64,000 bases of DNA from Icerya purchasi (GCA_039619475.1 CM077115.1:538812315-538876314), one strand, 5' to 3'. Numbered from the stretch's first letter, positions 31,263-42,864 are shown. Notes: generated from the letters alone by a model not told the origin. Numbers and translations are program-made.

Positions 31263-31508
31263 ATGGGCGTCGCCAGCTGGATCAGGGGGCAGCTGCCCCC
31301 TGGAGCTTTGAAACTTTTTAATGAACTAGCCATGATGAGTATTCATAGGCGCGTAATCATGAACAATTTACCAGAAATTCACGAAAATTATGTTTTAATT
31401 CAGATTTTATTCTTGTTTAATAAAATATTAAGCCTTTACAACTTATAAATTTTATTTTTTCTATTACTCATATCCTCTTTTTATCATCTTGCCCCCCCCC
31501 CAAAATCT
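31262..31508. mobile_element. Short hAT-like MITE candidate
   Basis: Begins CATGGGCGTCGCCAGCTGG with GGGGGCAGCTGCCCCC at 31287-31302, and ends in a C10 run at ~31491-31501. The GGCGTCGCCAG start is typical of hAT MITE termini, and it interrupts otherwise continuous LINE RT similarity. No clean 8-bp duplication was found, so ends are approximate. Confidence 0.45.
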
Positions 31509-31509
31509 A

Positions 31510-32107
31510 TATTATCTCTAATCAGCAATATTTAAATTCGGGCGATCCAAAAGATGTTTTATTTTGTAATGACAATATTACTTTTTTGTTATCAGCTTGA
31601 TGAAAACCGAAAAAAGTAAATGAGTTCGAATTACGCGTTAATTCTTTCGAGTTATTTTCAAAAGTACATACAGATTTATTAGAGATTTCTAGTAAAGTAT
31701 TGACCGCATTGATAAAATATTTATTAAAACGATTTGCTATTAAACTTTCATTATTACTTACCTAAAGTTTGCAACATCCAGTACTGTTTTTGATTACTTT
31801 CGTAATTCTGAAGTAAATTTGAATAATAGGCTCTCTTAGATTTTCTAGCCGTTTTTTGTACTGCCTTAGTGTTGTTGCGGGGATAATAGTATGAGTTGAT
31901 TTTGTTAATTTGTATAATTTGTTTTTCTCCTGTACTAGATATATAATTTTTTCATTAATCCATTTAGTTTCTTCACGATTTGGTCTGTTGACATGTTTTA
32001 AATATTTACAACAGTTTATGACATCTCTAACTTTTGTTATAAACCAATGGAATTCATTATCAATATTACCGGTACTGTTATAAATGTGTTTTGTATCCAT
32101 ATTGCAA
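31510..32107 (-). pseudogene. LINE endonuclease-RT linker and RT N-terminus
   Basis: 31755-31600 encodes ESLIANRFNKYFINAVNTLL, the start of RT. 32107-31762 encodes the linker (TKWINEKIIYLVQEKNKLYK, then TLRQYKKRLENLREPI), the usual region between endonuclease and RT in Jockey-type LINEs. One or two frame breaks. It is interrupted at 32107 by the next insertion. Confidence 0.75.
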
Positions 32108-32300
32108 CAGTGGCGTATCGTAGTGTTGTGGGAGGGGTGGCACTTCAAGGGGGCGTCAAAATTTCACAATACGTAATTATGATATCTTGTAAAAATTTGA
32201 ACTATTTCATTTCACGTTTTTGTCGCGTCTACAATCCGGACCGATTAAAATGAGCATAGGGAACAACTTTTTATTTATTCTGTGACGAAACCGGGAAATC
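32108..32300 (+). mobile_element. hAT-like end fragment
   Basis: CAGTGGCGTATCGTAG at 32108-32123 followed by GGGAGGGGTGGCAC is a typical hAT terminal repeat start, and LINE similarity stops exactly here. The right end and the 8-bp duplication (expected TATTGCAA) were not found, so the element is probably truncated by the family A repeat that follows. Confidence 0.4.
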
Positions 32301-32689
32301 CTCTTTTTAGGATTCCGTATACATATAATGTACGGAATCCTTATAAGATGGTACACAAATGACAAAAATATCAAATAAAAATCAATAACTCACGAACAGC
32401 TTGACTTATAAACTTAAAATTTGGAACATAAATTACAATTAAAATTATCTTTAAAACGATCTATAACTTGAAGTTGACCGATTAACCTGGGCGGCAAAAA
32501 ACCCAAAAAACCGTCAAGAATATATAATATGGTACATAAAACGACCTCAAAAATCACTTAAAAAATGATAACTCGTCACTAGATAAACTTATAACGCTGA
32601 AATTCAAAATATAAACTACAATGCAGGAGTACTTTCATAAAATCCAAAAATTTTGGCACAAAAGTTATGTAAAGTTGCCCAAAAGTTCA

Positions 32690-34930
32690 AAAAACCGCAA
32701 AAAATGACGTGTCCCCCCCCCTTAGCGAAGCGAGTATTGTAGTTAAAAATTTTGAATGGGGCTAAAAATACGCACATACCCGTATATTTCTCTAGTTTGG
32801 AACATCCGGATTTCCAACTTTAAAACTGGACCCTCGGGGCGACGAAAGCTCAAAATTTTGTAAAAAAATATTTTTTTTTACAGGCATGCGATATATCGAT
32901 GGAAAGATCGCTATTTGTCGGGAACGAAACCGAATTTCATTTCTTTAACGAAACTTTCAAAGTTGCCGTAAAGTTCAAAAAAGCGCGAAAAATGACGTGC
33001 CCCCCCCCTAGCGCCGCGAATATTACCGATAAAAATTTTGAACACGGTTAAAAATATGTACTTCCACGTATATTTCTGTAATTTGGTGCGTCCGGGTCTC
33101 AAGCTTTAAAAATAAAACTCCGGGGCTTCGAAAGCTCAAAATTTTGTAAAAAAATATTTTTTTTCCCGGTAATGTAACATATCGTTTGAAAGATCGCTAT
33201 TTATCAGGAACAAAACCTTATATCATTTTCTTTACCAAAAAATTCAAAGTTGCCGTAAAGTTCAAAAAAGCGCGAAAAATGACGTGTCTCCCCCCTAGCG
33301 CCGCGAATATTACCGATAAAAATTTTGAACACGGTTAAAAATATGCGCTTCCACGTATATTTCTCTAGTTTGGAACATCTGAGTTTCCAACTTTAAAATT
33401 GGACCCTCGGGACACCGATAGCTCGAGATTTTGGAAAAAAATATTTTTTTTCTTGGGCTTGTGATATATCATTAGAAAGATCTCTAGTAGTCGGGAACGA
33501 AACCGAATTTCATTTTCTTAACCAAACTTTCAAAGTTGACGTAAAGTTTAAAAAAGCGTCAGCTCCGATTAGCGACCCCCTTCTTGCGACGCGAGTATTA
33601 CAGCTATAAATTTGGAACATGGTAGAAAATACGCGACTCTATGTAAATTTCTCTGATTTAAGACAATCGGACCCCAACTTTAGACTGAGAACTTTGGGGC
33701 AGCGAAAATTCAAAATTTTGAAAAAAAAATTATTTTTTTCTTAGGTTTGTGATATACCATTAGAAATATCGCTGTTTGTCGGGAACGAAAACGTATTTCA
33801 TTTTCTTAACGAAACTTTGAAAGTTGCCGAAAAGTTCAAAATAGCGCGAAAAATGACTTTTTAGCCCCATAGCGAAGCAAATATTACAGCTAAATATTTT
33901 GAACACGGTTAAAAATATGCGCTTCTACGTATATTTTTCTAATTCGAAAATCCAGGTTTCCAGTTTTAAAATTAGACCCTTGGGGCGCCGAAAGCTCAAA
34001 ATTTTGAAATAAAATTTTTTTTTCTTCGGGTTGTGATATATTATTAGAAAGATCGCTATTCGTCGGGAACGAAACCGTATTTCATTTTTTTAACGAAATT
34101 TTCAAAGTTCCGAAAAGTTCAAAAAATAAAAATAATTATGTGTCTCTCCACTAGCTCTACGAATATTACAGCTGAAAATTTTGAACGCGGCTAAAAACGT
34201 GCTAATCCCCTTATATTTCTCTAGTTTATAACATTTGGATTTCCAGTTTTAAAATTGGACCCTTAAGGCGCCGAAAGTTCGAAATTTTGAAGAAAATTTT
34301 TTATTTTTCAGACGCATGTTATATACCGTTTGAAGGATCGCTATCTGTCGGGAAAGAAACCGTATTTCATTTTCTTAATTGAACTTTCAAAGTTTGCTGA
34401 AAAGTTCAAAAAAGCGTGAGAATTGATTTGTGACGCGAGTATTATAGCTAAAAATTTTGAGGAAAGTAGTAAATATGGGCATCCATGTATATTTCTCTGG
34501 TTTGGAACATCTAAGTTTCCAACTTTAAAATTAGTGTCTTGGGGCTCTGTAAGCTCGAAATTTTGTAAAAAAAAATTTTTTTTCAAGTGCATCATTAATG
34601 GAAAGAGCGCTATTTTTTGGGAACAGACCGGTATTTCATTTTCTTAACGAAACTGTTTGAAATTTACTAAAAGTTCATAAAATTCTGAAAAATGACGTGT
34701 AGCCCCGCTTGTAATTTATGTATTGGTTCAAGATTTTGAACAAGGATAAAAAAATGTGCGTCCCTGTTTATTTATTTACTTTGGAACATCTAGGTTTCCA
34801 TCTTAAAATTCAGAACCTTAAGCGCCGAAAGCTCGAAAGTTTCAAAAATAATATTTTTTTTCCGGTCGTGATCGATGGAAAGATCGTTATTTGTCGAGAA
34901 CGAAACCATAAGTTTTTCCTTAACGAAACT
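32690..34930 (+). repeat. ~290-bp tandem array, about eight units
   Basis: Units start near 32700, 32990, 33282, 33570, 33850, 34136, 34424 and 34693. Each carries AAAAATGACGTGT with a C run, then TATTTCTCTAGTTTGGAACA, GCGCCGAAAGCTCAAAATTT and TCGGGAACGAAACC. An inverted partial unit follows at 34935-35060. The 38.8-kb copy of the same family has about one unit, so the array length varies between copies. Frames inside are accidental. Confidence 0.85.
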
Positions 34931-35059
34931 TTCAAACCTTGATGTTCCAAACTTGAGAAATATATGTCGAAGCGCATATGTTTAACCCTGTTCAAAATTT
35001 TTAGCTGTAATACTCGCGGCGCTAGAGGGGAGGAACTGTTTGAATTTTTTGACAACTTT

Positions 35060-35560
35060 AAAAGTTTCTAAATACGGTTCGGAATTATGTTTAGAGACTC
35101 CCGTGGAACTGGCTTACGAATTTCGACTGTTACTGGTTGAATGTCGGATGGTAACATTATCTGTTGAAAGTTAATATCCGCACGAACGGATAATATTATT
35201 CCACCACGCGCACAACTAGCAAGCACCGGATTTGATTCGAGAACTTTATAGTTTTTTAGTTTTAAATGTTGGTTTTGTTTTAAGTGGGTTTCTTGAATGC
35301 ACGAAATAAACAGGTTTGTTAATCGGTGTTATTTTTCCTTTGGCTTTATCGGAATACGAGATTGCAGCGGTTTTTAGAATTTGGTTCGGATTGTTATAAT
35401 TTGCGTTAGTAGTCTTAGTACCAGGGCTATAAGAAATGGAACGGGATCGCAGGTTTTGGTTTGATTATTTTCATTACGGCGTGTGTTAGTGTTGTTATGA
35501 ACTGTAATGAAAGGAACGGACTCACCGCATCATTGTTTAGGTGGTACGTCCGCCTGATGA
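35060..35560 (-). pseudogene. LINE endonuclease (EEP) N-terminal fragment
   Basis: Minus strand 35320-35090 encodes ISCIQETHLKQNQHLKLKNY, then ARGGIILSVRADINFQQIML and VTVEIRKPVP. QETHL carries the catalytic glutamate of the apurinic-type LINE endonuclease, and the RGG then V pattern fits the I/Jockey endonucleases. The rest of the LINE is absent. It lies inside repeat A copy 3. Confidence 0.7.
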
Positions 35561-35869
35561 AAAACAGATGCGAATAGTATTTCGATTTGTTAAACAATTT
35601 AACGCCCTATGCTAGTAAATAAATAAAAAAAAAATATTTAATAATGGTCTAACATACGGAGAGAGTCGAAAGAAAATACCGAATTGTTAAAAAATCATCA
35701 CAGTAGAACGACAGTCTTTTTCACATCGCGGAACTACATATATCGACCTTTTTTTGGTAAAGTAACCAGTTCGTCTTGCAACCGAAAGAAGTTTAATAAC
35801 AAAGTAACCAAATTGCCTCGAAATTCGGTTTTCCAATTAGTGACATTTACAAAATTCGTAAACTATAAT

Positions 35870-36215
35870 TTCGATTACCGTGTCTCTCCCTCCCATTCGC
35901 CGAGAATCCAGGATGCAATCACCAACGTACACCAACTTGCCAGCAGGGAACACCAACATTCTAGCAGCTGCAGCAGAGTGATACGTAGCATCAATATTAT
36001 TTCTAATTAATATTTTTTGCGTGTTTTCGTTTATATATTTATTAAATATCTTTGACGGTCGGCTATTCAAGAAAGATAGGTGTAGGAATTAACAAAATTA
36101 CACATTTTAAAAAATCATAAAACCTTAATATTAGTATTATTAAATCTAAACCAATAATTTAAAAAAATAAATAAAAAAAGGATTTAATTAATTTTTCTTC
36201 ATAACCGTTACATTT
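35870..36215 (+). repeat. Dispersed repeat family S, copy 3
   Basis: Shares AGAGTGATACGTA, a Tn-rich stretch and GACGGTCGGCTATTCAAGAA with GACCGATTAAGAAAGATCGG at 29588. It ends CATAACCGTTACA (36200-36212), comparable with CCGTTACA at the end of copy 2. Confidence 0.5.
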
Positions 36216-36784
36216 CACTTCAAATTAATCTAAGTCTTCGATTCAAATTAGTATTTTGCTTTACTGTTTTAAATTATTATTAGAAAAGATCTTTGAAATT
36301 TATTAAGATATTAAATTAAAATAGTAAAATAAAAATAGAAATTTATTCAAACAAATTTTCTTACGTACTAAATAATTATAGTTATTGTTAACTTTCATAC
36401 GGAATCCTCAGCGCATGAAACCTCATGCTTGACTGAACTTGTTTTAAATGAATGTATCCATCTTGCTCGTTGTAGTGACTGGCAACACCGTCTGAACCAG
36501 TGATTCCCCCTGGTTTATTTTGTGCTCGGATTGTTTACGACTAATATTCAACAAGAATGAGCTCTTTCATATAAAGAACAATGTTCAATATTGCATAATA
36601 GCACCTGAAAATTAGCTTACAGTACGGTTAAGTCCCTTCAAGGAAGTCCGTAAGTGATCCTTTAACAAATCAAAGAAAGCTATATTTATTGCTCGATCAT
36701 CAGTCGTCTAATTTACATTTACTTAATCGTATCTTTATAATAAAGCGCCAAGGAAATAAATAGACGAAAAATTGGAAAAAAATA

Positions 36785-37275
36785 AACGAAAAATCAAAAA
36801 AAAGTCCTGAGACCGTTCTATGGCACTTGGAAAGAGCTATTTTTTTTGTAAATCGACAGCTCTACACCAGCAGCATGTAGAAAAAATATAAAACGCTCAA
36901 AATTTTCATACCTTAGGGCTCAAAACGAGTAATAAATCAAAGCAATAAATCACATTTTTTTAATCGTTTATCAAAAACTAATTATTCTACTGAACTGCTC
37001 TAGGTCTCAATTTAAAGAGAATTGAATTTAGAGTATTTCCCTCGCTTACACTACCCTTCTAGCGACTGAACTTTTTGAGCTATTTTAATTCAAACTTTTA
37101 ACAAAACTGATTTCAATTTTCGTATTATTAGATGAAGAATCAAAAAAAAGTCCTGAGACCGTTCTAATGCACGTAGAAAGCTATTTTTTTTTTAATCGAC
37201 AGCTCCAGGTCAGTGGCTTTTAAGAAAATTATAGATTGTTCAAAATTTTCATACCTTGGGGCTCAAAACAAAAAG
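36785..37275. repeat. Direct repeat pair, ~350-bp period
   Basis: 36788-36925 and 37138-37270 share TCAAAAAAAAGTCCTGAGAC, AATCGACAGCTC and TCAAAATTTTCATACCTT. The sequence between is AT-rich. A low-copy tandem repeat without coding sense. Confidence 0.75.
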
Positions 37276-37539
37276 GGAATAGATCAGCGCTAATTTAATA
37301 AGATCATTTACCAATCACATGAAAACGGAATACTACTGTATTTACCTATGCCGTACCGCGCTTCCACCCACCCGGCAACCGTTACTGGTTTTTCGTTCAT
37401 CGTGTTACTCATAGTGAACAAAGACGAAACATCTTTTGTTAACGATTCTTCTTTTGTTTCCTCTGTGGTGTATTATTGGTGTATTTTTAAATTTGAAAAA
37501 CGACGTTGTAATTTTGAAGTTGTGATAGGCACAAACTGA

Positions 37540-38486
37540 AGAAATGAGCAAACTAACGTATTTGCAATTCTACGAACAGTATCGTGATAGTGGAAAGAGA
37601 AATATAGAGACTGGTCGCAATCGTTTTATAAAAAGGGTTCGAGGAGTATGTGTTTTTCGAAAGTGGTCCGAGTTACTCAAAATTTTTATTAGAAATTGGT
37701 GAAGGAAAAATGCCAGAGACTTTGAATGGCGAAGAAAATGGAATCCTATTAAATTTCCCCGATTTAAAAATGTTTACTTCACTTGATGAAATGATTGATC
37801 ACATTTATCTCGATGATGTTCTATCAAATTTTTCTAAAATGTCCAAAAGATGTATTTTATCACCAACGAATAAAGTCATAAATCAAATAAACAGATTGAT
37901 AATAGGGAAAAAAATTTCTGGAGATGAAATAAATTTATATAGTGCTGATACAACTCTGATTGATGAAAAAGAAACAAATGGAGATTCCACACATTTATGT
38001 ACTGAAATTTTAAACAAAATGTCAGACCCAGGAGTTCCAAATCACAAAATTACTATAAAAATTGGAGCGATTTGTATCCTCATCAGAAATTTGAATTTCG
38101 AAAAAGGTCTGGTGAATGGAAGAAAAGTCGTCATTAAATCTGTTAAAGGTTTCATAATTGAAGTATTTCGTCCGGAAAATGAATGTAAGACGTTTCTAAT
38201 TCCTAGGATCAGTTTCAAATTTATAGCTGGCGACACTGGCATTTAGATTTTAAGAAGGCAGTTTCCTATCAAGTTAGCCTATGCCATGACCATTAACAAA
38301 GCTCCGGGTGAAACATTGGATTTCGCCGCTGTTGATTTGAGGGATAATGTCTTCACTCATGGGCAATTGTATGTTGCCTTGAGTCGAGTGAGAACATCGA
38401 AAAATATATGCATTTTGAGCCTTGGTCACGACGAAACTCTCACAAAACGGGGGTTTGGGGGCGGATCGGGGGGGGGGGCAAGGTGA
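37540..38486 (+). pseudogene. Helitron PIF1-like helicase, C-terminal part
   Basis: The frame 37650-38246 covers helicase motif IV-V sequence (CILSPTNKVINQINRLII, then GAICILIRNLNFEKGLVNGR). A frameshift or stop at ~38246 is followed by [19 protein letters not shown] and the motif [19 protein letters not shown] (38286-38420). This order is that of the PIF1-family helicase domain at the C-terminus of Helitron Rep/Hel proteins. The Rep endonuclease and Walker A/B are absent upstream, so it is 5'-truncated. The last codons run into G-rich repeats that form the element's 3' end. Confidence 0.85.
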
Positions 38487-38497
38487 AACCCCCCTAG
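38455..38497 (+). other. Candidate Helitron 3' terminus (hairpin plus CTAG)
   Basis: A G11-type run at ~38468-38478 can pair with CCCCCC at ~38489-38494, and the segment ends CTAG (38494-38497) followed by T. Helitron 3' ends are a hairpin followed by CTRR, inserted before T. It lies directly after the helicase remnant, as expected. Confidence 0.6.
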
Positions 38498-38847
38498 TAT
38501 ACGTATACGCCTTCCAACCTGTGATTTAGGTGCTCATAAGTACGTGTTGTGATCGGGAGCGTATCAAACAGCGAATGAGTGGAGTTTTCCCCCTCAAAAA
38601 AAAAAAATAAAAACAAAAAAATTTCTGTCGGCATTTTTGGAAAATTCTAATTTGAAGTCGGCAAAACAAATTTGCCGGCATATGTGATAACAAGTGTGAA
38701 AATCGTTTTCGAAAAGCGATATACATATATACTCACGTCCTTTGGTTTTTATCGTCTGGAACTGTACACATTAACGATCTGACTTTTATTCAGCTTTTTC
38801 TTCGAAGAATCTTATTGAAATAAGTTAATCCGCATACAACGTTAATT

Positions 38848-40095
38848 TTTAGGGTTCCGTAATAACTTACGGAATGCTAATAAGATGGTACACAAATGAC
38901 AAAAATATCAAATAAAAATCAATAACTCACGAACAGCTGAGACTTATAAACTCAAAATTTGGAACATAAATCAAAATTAAAATTCTCTTTAAAACGATCT
39001 ATAACTTAAAGATTGCCGATTACCCTGGGCGGCAAAAAACCCTAAAAACCGTCAAGAATATATAATATGGCGCATAACAACGACCTCAAAAATCACTTAA
39101 AAAATCATAATTCATCACCCGATAAACCTATAAAGCTGAAATTCAAAATATAAATTAAAATGCAGGAGTGCTTTCATAAAATCAAAAAATTGCGGTACAA
39201 AAGTTATGTAAAGTTGCTCAAAAGTTCAAAAAATTGCAAAAAATAACGTGTCCCCCCCTTAGCGCCGCGAGTATTGTAGTTAAAAATTTTGAATGAGGTT
39301 TAAAATACGCGCATCCCCGTATATTTCTCTAGTTTGGAACATCCGGCCTTCCAACTTTGAAACCGGACCATCGGGGCGCCGAAAGCTCGAAATTTTGGAA
39401 AAACATATTTTTTTCCCCGGGCATTATATCGTTTGAAAGATTACTATTTGTCGGGAACAAAACCGTATTTCGTTTTCTTAATCAAAATTATTTCGAATTT
39501 GCCGAAAAGTTCAAAAAGCGCGAGAACTAATATGTAGCCCTCTGTTTGCATCGCGAATATTATAGCTATAAATTTCGAATGGGGTTGAAAATATGCTCAT
39601 TCTGGCTTGTTTGCTGTGGTTTATTTAAAATTTTGTGTATATATCTAAATAAATTTTATTTAAAAATCGTAACCGAAGTGAAATTACGTCAAGAAAATTA
39701 TTGATTTTATTTGATGAACAGTTGAGAAATTAACTTCTCAGTATAGTAATCTAATAAATAGTGACAAACGAGGAAGGTGGTTTAAGTAATAGTATTCAAA
39801 TATAACTACATAGAAGTTCGGAAAACAAAAACAAGTACAATTACAAATTTTAAAATATTTATTGATAATTAATCCTTCGAAAAATCTAGGACTAAATAGC
39901 GTTTATTTATTAGAATTTATTTCTTTTGCAGTACAATATGATGACACTGCGCGGTGTGTGAAAAAGAACTGGACTAAAAATATCTGTTTTGGAATTATTG
40001 TTGTTTTGAATTTAGTATTATGTAAATGAAAATTATGATGATCTGTAACTTAACATACGGAATAAAACCTCATGCTTGACTGAACTTGTTTAACT
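38848..40095 (+). repeat. Hairpin-ended repeat family A, copy 4
   Basis: Begins AGGGTTCCGTAATAACTTAC (a TTCCGTA/TTACGGAA hairpin), then TAAGATGGTACACAAATGAC as in copy 3. It contains about one ~290-bp unit (39240-39600) and ends CATACGGAATAAAACCTCAT, GCTTGACTGAACTTG (~40053-40090). Confidence 0.75.
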
Positions 40096-40099
40096 TTAA

Positions 40100-41000
40100 A
40101 ATAATCAACTTATTACACTTCTGATTTTTATTTTATCGCGTTAATTTAACAAAATCATAAAAATCATAATAAATTGCAATCCATTCAGCGTCTGAAATTA
40201 CATAGAAAACTATCACCCAACATGCCTATATTCTGAAAAACATCGAAAAACCGAACTCTTACACCCATTTTTCACCCATAGTCACCCGTAGGTACTCGCA
40301 CGGCTATGGAACCCATATCAATCGATTCAGCACTCAAAACTACATGGAAAATGATACCCTACATGCCCATGAAAAAGTTTCACTGGCACCGAAAAAATTG
40401 AAACTAGAGCACTCGCGTTTGAGAGTTTTTCTCGCAACTCAGCACTAACGAAAACAAATACCTCCTTCCGAAGCCTAGAGGTGACTAACTTTGACTATAT
40501 AGGGTGTCCTTTGGCTAGCGGTGACCCTCCTTTCCAGCTATACAAGGCCCCAACTTTCGCGCCTTCGTGTACCCTAGGTAACATCATTTTATCCAGACAT
40601 GTGAGAGAAAATCTCACGTAGCGAGTACTGGCGGGTTAAATACTCATGCTAAATGCAGATGTTAAACAATACGAAAATAAAACGACTGTGTTAGCCAAAG
40701 GTGTTATTTACATGTAAGCTTACCATGATTAGTGACCATAGAATCCCAAAAGATAGGCACGAAAGATTGCCGACTACCTTAAAACACATGCGCATAAACT
40801 TCAATAATATGATATCCCTGTTCAAACAGTTAATAAATCCAATTTAACAGTCCACATACATTATCTAAAAAGTTGAGCCGCAACCAGTGATCGTAATAAT
40901 ATTTTTATTTTTAATTTTTTTTTCGGGATCGCCAGAGCATTAGAATCAAAATATTAAAATATAAACAATCCAAATAAAATAACGGTAATAGTTAACACAA
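40100..41000. other. No gene; diverged half-repeats
   Basis: ATTCAGCGTCTGAAATTACA (40185) and ATTCAGCACTCAAAACTACA (40323) start two similar ~140-bp stretches sharing CCCAACATGCC/CCCTACATGCCC. No coding homology was seen up to ~41000. Confidence 0.5.
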
Positions 41001-41004
41001 GTAA

Positions 41005-41900
41005 CTTGTTGCGCAAGGTTGTTGATTTGTTCCTCTGAAAGTATTCTGATGACCAGCATGTTTTCCGCTTTCCGCGCAGAAATCTTTCTATCAGATACTC
41101 ATGTAAATTTCCATCTTGTATTTTTTAAACCGATAGCCTAGTTGCCAGAGCGTTTGACTTCCGTTGATGGAGATCACGGGTTCGATCCCGAGCGACGATA
41201 AACTTATTACAAGAATTCAAATAAATAAAATAATCGCTAATAGTCAAGTGGAAGGCAATGGCAAACCACCAGGTATACTATCATACGCGCGCTAGTTCAG
41301 TACATACAGCAGACATAAATAGGATTGAATATGTATATAACGATGTAAATCAAACGATTACTAATCAGTGTTCCGAATGTAGTCTTGCGTGTGTACACAT
41401 TCGTATTGCATATAATAATTGCTATGAACACTATACATCTGTACAGCTGAGATGTACGAATAGGTAGTCGCCGACGCTCAGTAATTAAGTATGGCACTAT
41501 AAAGAAGAAGAAGAAGAAGGTTTTTTAAACGACGAGCTCGTTGAAATAGTTTGGAGTGTGAGGCTCGACCAAATGCTCATTGACAAAACGTTTCTGGCAG
41601 TTGTAGACCTTTAAGCATTAATCCGTTTGCAACTACATTGTTTAATGCAGTCTGCTTTTACCGATCTTCTGCAGAACTTTACAATAATACTATGATACTG
41701 CTGACCAACTCTTTTCCCAAGGTCTGTGACATATCTGATATTCACTGATATGCCAACAACATCACCGATTTTTTGCACCATATTTGTTGTATTTTCTTTC
41801 AGTATTAAAGGTATTCCCCACTAATGGTTACTTTATTTCTTGAAGAATGCTGCTCGAGATTTGCGACTGTACTGAACAACTGTCAATTTTGTTGCTTTAA
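41005..41900 (-). pseudogene. LINE ORF1 with FP-type domain, split by SINE
   Basis: On the minus strand 41790-41690 encodes KIGDVVGISVNIRYVTDLGK then QQYHSIIVKFCRRSVKADCI. After ~41600 comes FVNEHL. Beyond the SINE, 41075-41010 encodes ISARKAENMLVIRILSEEQI. This pattern (G-DLGKR, I-VKF-RR, V-NEHLTP, RK-E--VIRI-SE) is that of the baculovirus-FP-like domain common in ORF1 proteins of arthropod CR1/Jockey-type LINEs. Frameshifts are present. The SINE at 41131-41520 interrupts it. Confidence 0.6.
41131..41520 (+). mobile_element. tRNA-headed SINE, copy 1, with 10-bp TSD
   Basis: 390 bp flanked by TTTTTTAAAC on both sides (41121-41130 and 41521-41530). The head has an A-box-like TAGCCTAGTTGCCAGAGCG and the B box GGTTCGATCCC (41179-41189), the internal RNA polymerase III promoter. 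The body contains GGCAATGGCAAACCACC, and the tail is (AAG)n. It depends on a LINE for mobility. The tRNA-like head lacks a foldable anticodon arm with CCA and is not a tRNA gene. The frames inside are accidental. Confidence 0.92.
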
Positions 41901-42860
41901 AGTATTTTCTTCGGCATTGTTTTTAATATGATTTAAAACGTTCATTTAGCAATCAAACGTCGTTCCTGATAGCAATAGGAACTGACTCTACTGATTCAGT
42001 TCTTAAACCGGGCCGGTACTTGACGGAACAGTCGTACCTTTTGTTATTTTGCGACAGGCTTTGTACGCCCAATCTGTTTTGTTTTTTTTTTGTTTTTTTT
42101 GACATATTTAACCAGATATTTTTTGAAACACCACTACAGTCAAAGTAGTACCACGTTTAGCGGGAACTGCCACACAAAGCGTAATCGCCGTCTGCCGGCA
42201 GATCGCCTAAAACGAGTGAAGGTAAATATAATTGATGTGATAGAAAAGAAATAATTAAAAAAATGGAAATAAAATTAATAAACAACCAAACTAACAATGA
42301 AACTAGCAAAATTAACGGTATACTACATATATACGTTAAAAATACTATATACTTATCAGATATTGAAAACAAATAAGACAAAATAAATGAAATGAATAAC
42401 AAAAACAAAAAAATATTTATCACGGTTTTTATATTTGTAAATACTATGTACAAAGTTTGTACTCGCTTTACTGTTGAAAATAATATTTAAATCCATTTAA
42501 TTTATTTAATTGAACTAATAATATATAATAATAGCAATGAAATTAACAGCATACAACAAAAGGTTCAGTAATAAACAGTTATGTGCAACTAAATAGATTT
42601 CTTTATCTTGATATCGTGCAATTTTATTATAAAGTTTAAAAAAACATTACACAGCGATAATCATTTTATTCCAAGTTCGACAGCGGTGGACGAGAAAATA
42701 TTGCGTTTATACGCGTTGTGATGTGTGTTCAGCGAAACCCGAACACCTTTCGGTTTTCTAATATGCTGAATAATCATTTTCTAAAATTGCTCGCGCCAGT
42801 TTTTTAATCATCTACAATCCGGTATGGCGATAAGCCGCGTTGTTGCCAGAGAAAAATTTA
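41901..42860. other. No recognised feature
   Basis: Partly AT-rich; the frame at 42157-42453 on the minus strand is low-complexity and hydrophobic with no family. TGCCGGCAGATCGCC near 42192 is a GC-rich island. Nothing supportable. Confidence 0.4.
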
Positions 42861-42864
42861 CTTC

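Larger units (their letters stand above)
32309..36440 (+). repeat. Hairpin-ended repeat family A, copy 3 (longest)
   Basis: Starts with a 10-bp inverted repeat, GGATTCCGTA / TACGGAATCC, around an 11-nt loop (32310-32340), then ATAAGATGGTACACAAATGA. It ends ACGGAATCCTCAGC, then the hairpin GCATGAAACCTCATGC and TTGACTGAACTTG (~36400-36440). Inside are about eight ~290-bp tandem units, a LINE endonuclease fragment and repeat S. Hairpins at both ends plus an internal minisatellite resemble non-autonomous Helitron-like (HINE/DINE-type) elements. That class is inferred; no coding sequence supports it. Confidence 0.65.

Noticed and set aside
32690..34930. CRISPR-like array or coding repeats
   Set aside because: Units are ~290 bp with gradual divergence and no spacer/repeat alternation; the organism is eukaryotic and frames are not conserved between units.
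41131..41210. A tRNA gene on the basis of A and B boxes
   Set aside because: The sequence belongs to a 390-bp SINE with target duplication; the head does not close into a full cloverleaf with acceptor stem.
42157..42453. Hydrophobic 98-residue minus-strand frame
   Set aside because: Low-complexity AT-rich translation with no family resemblance or supporting context.
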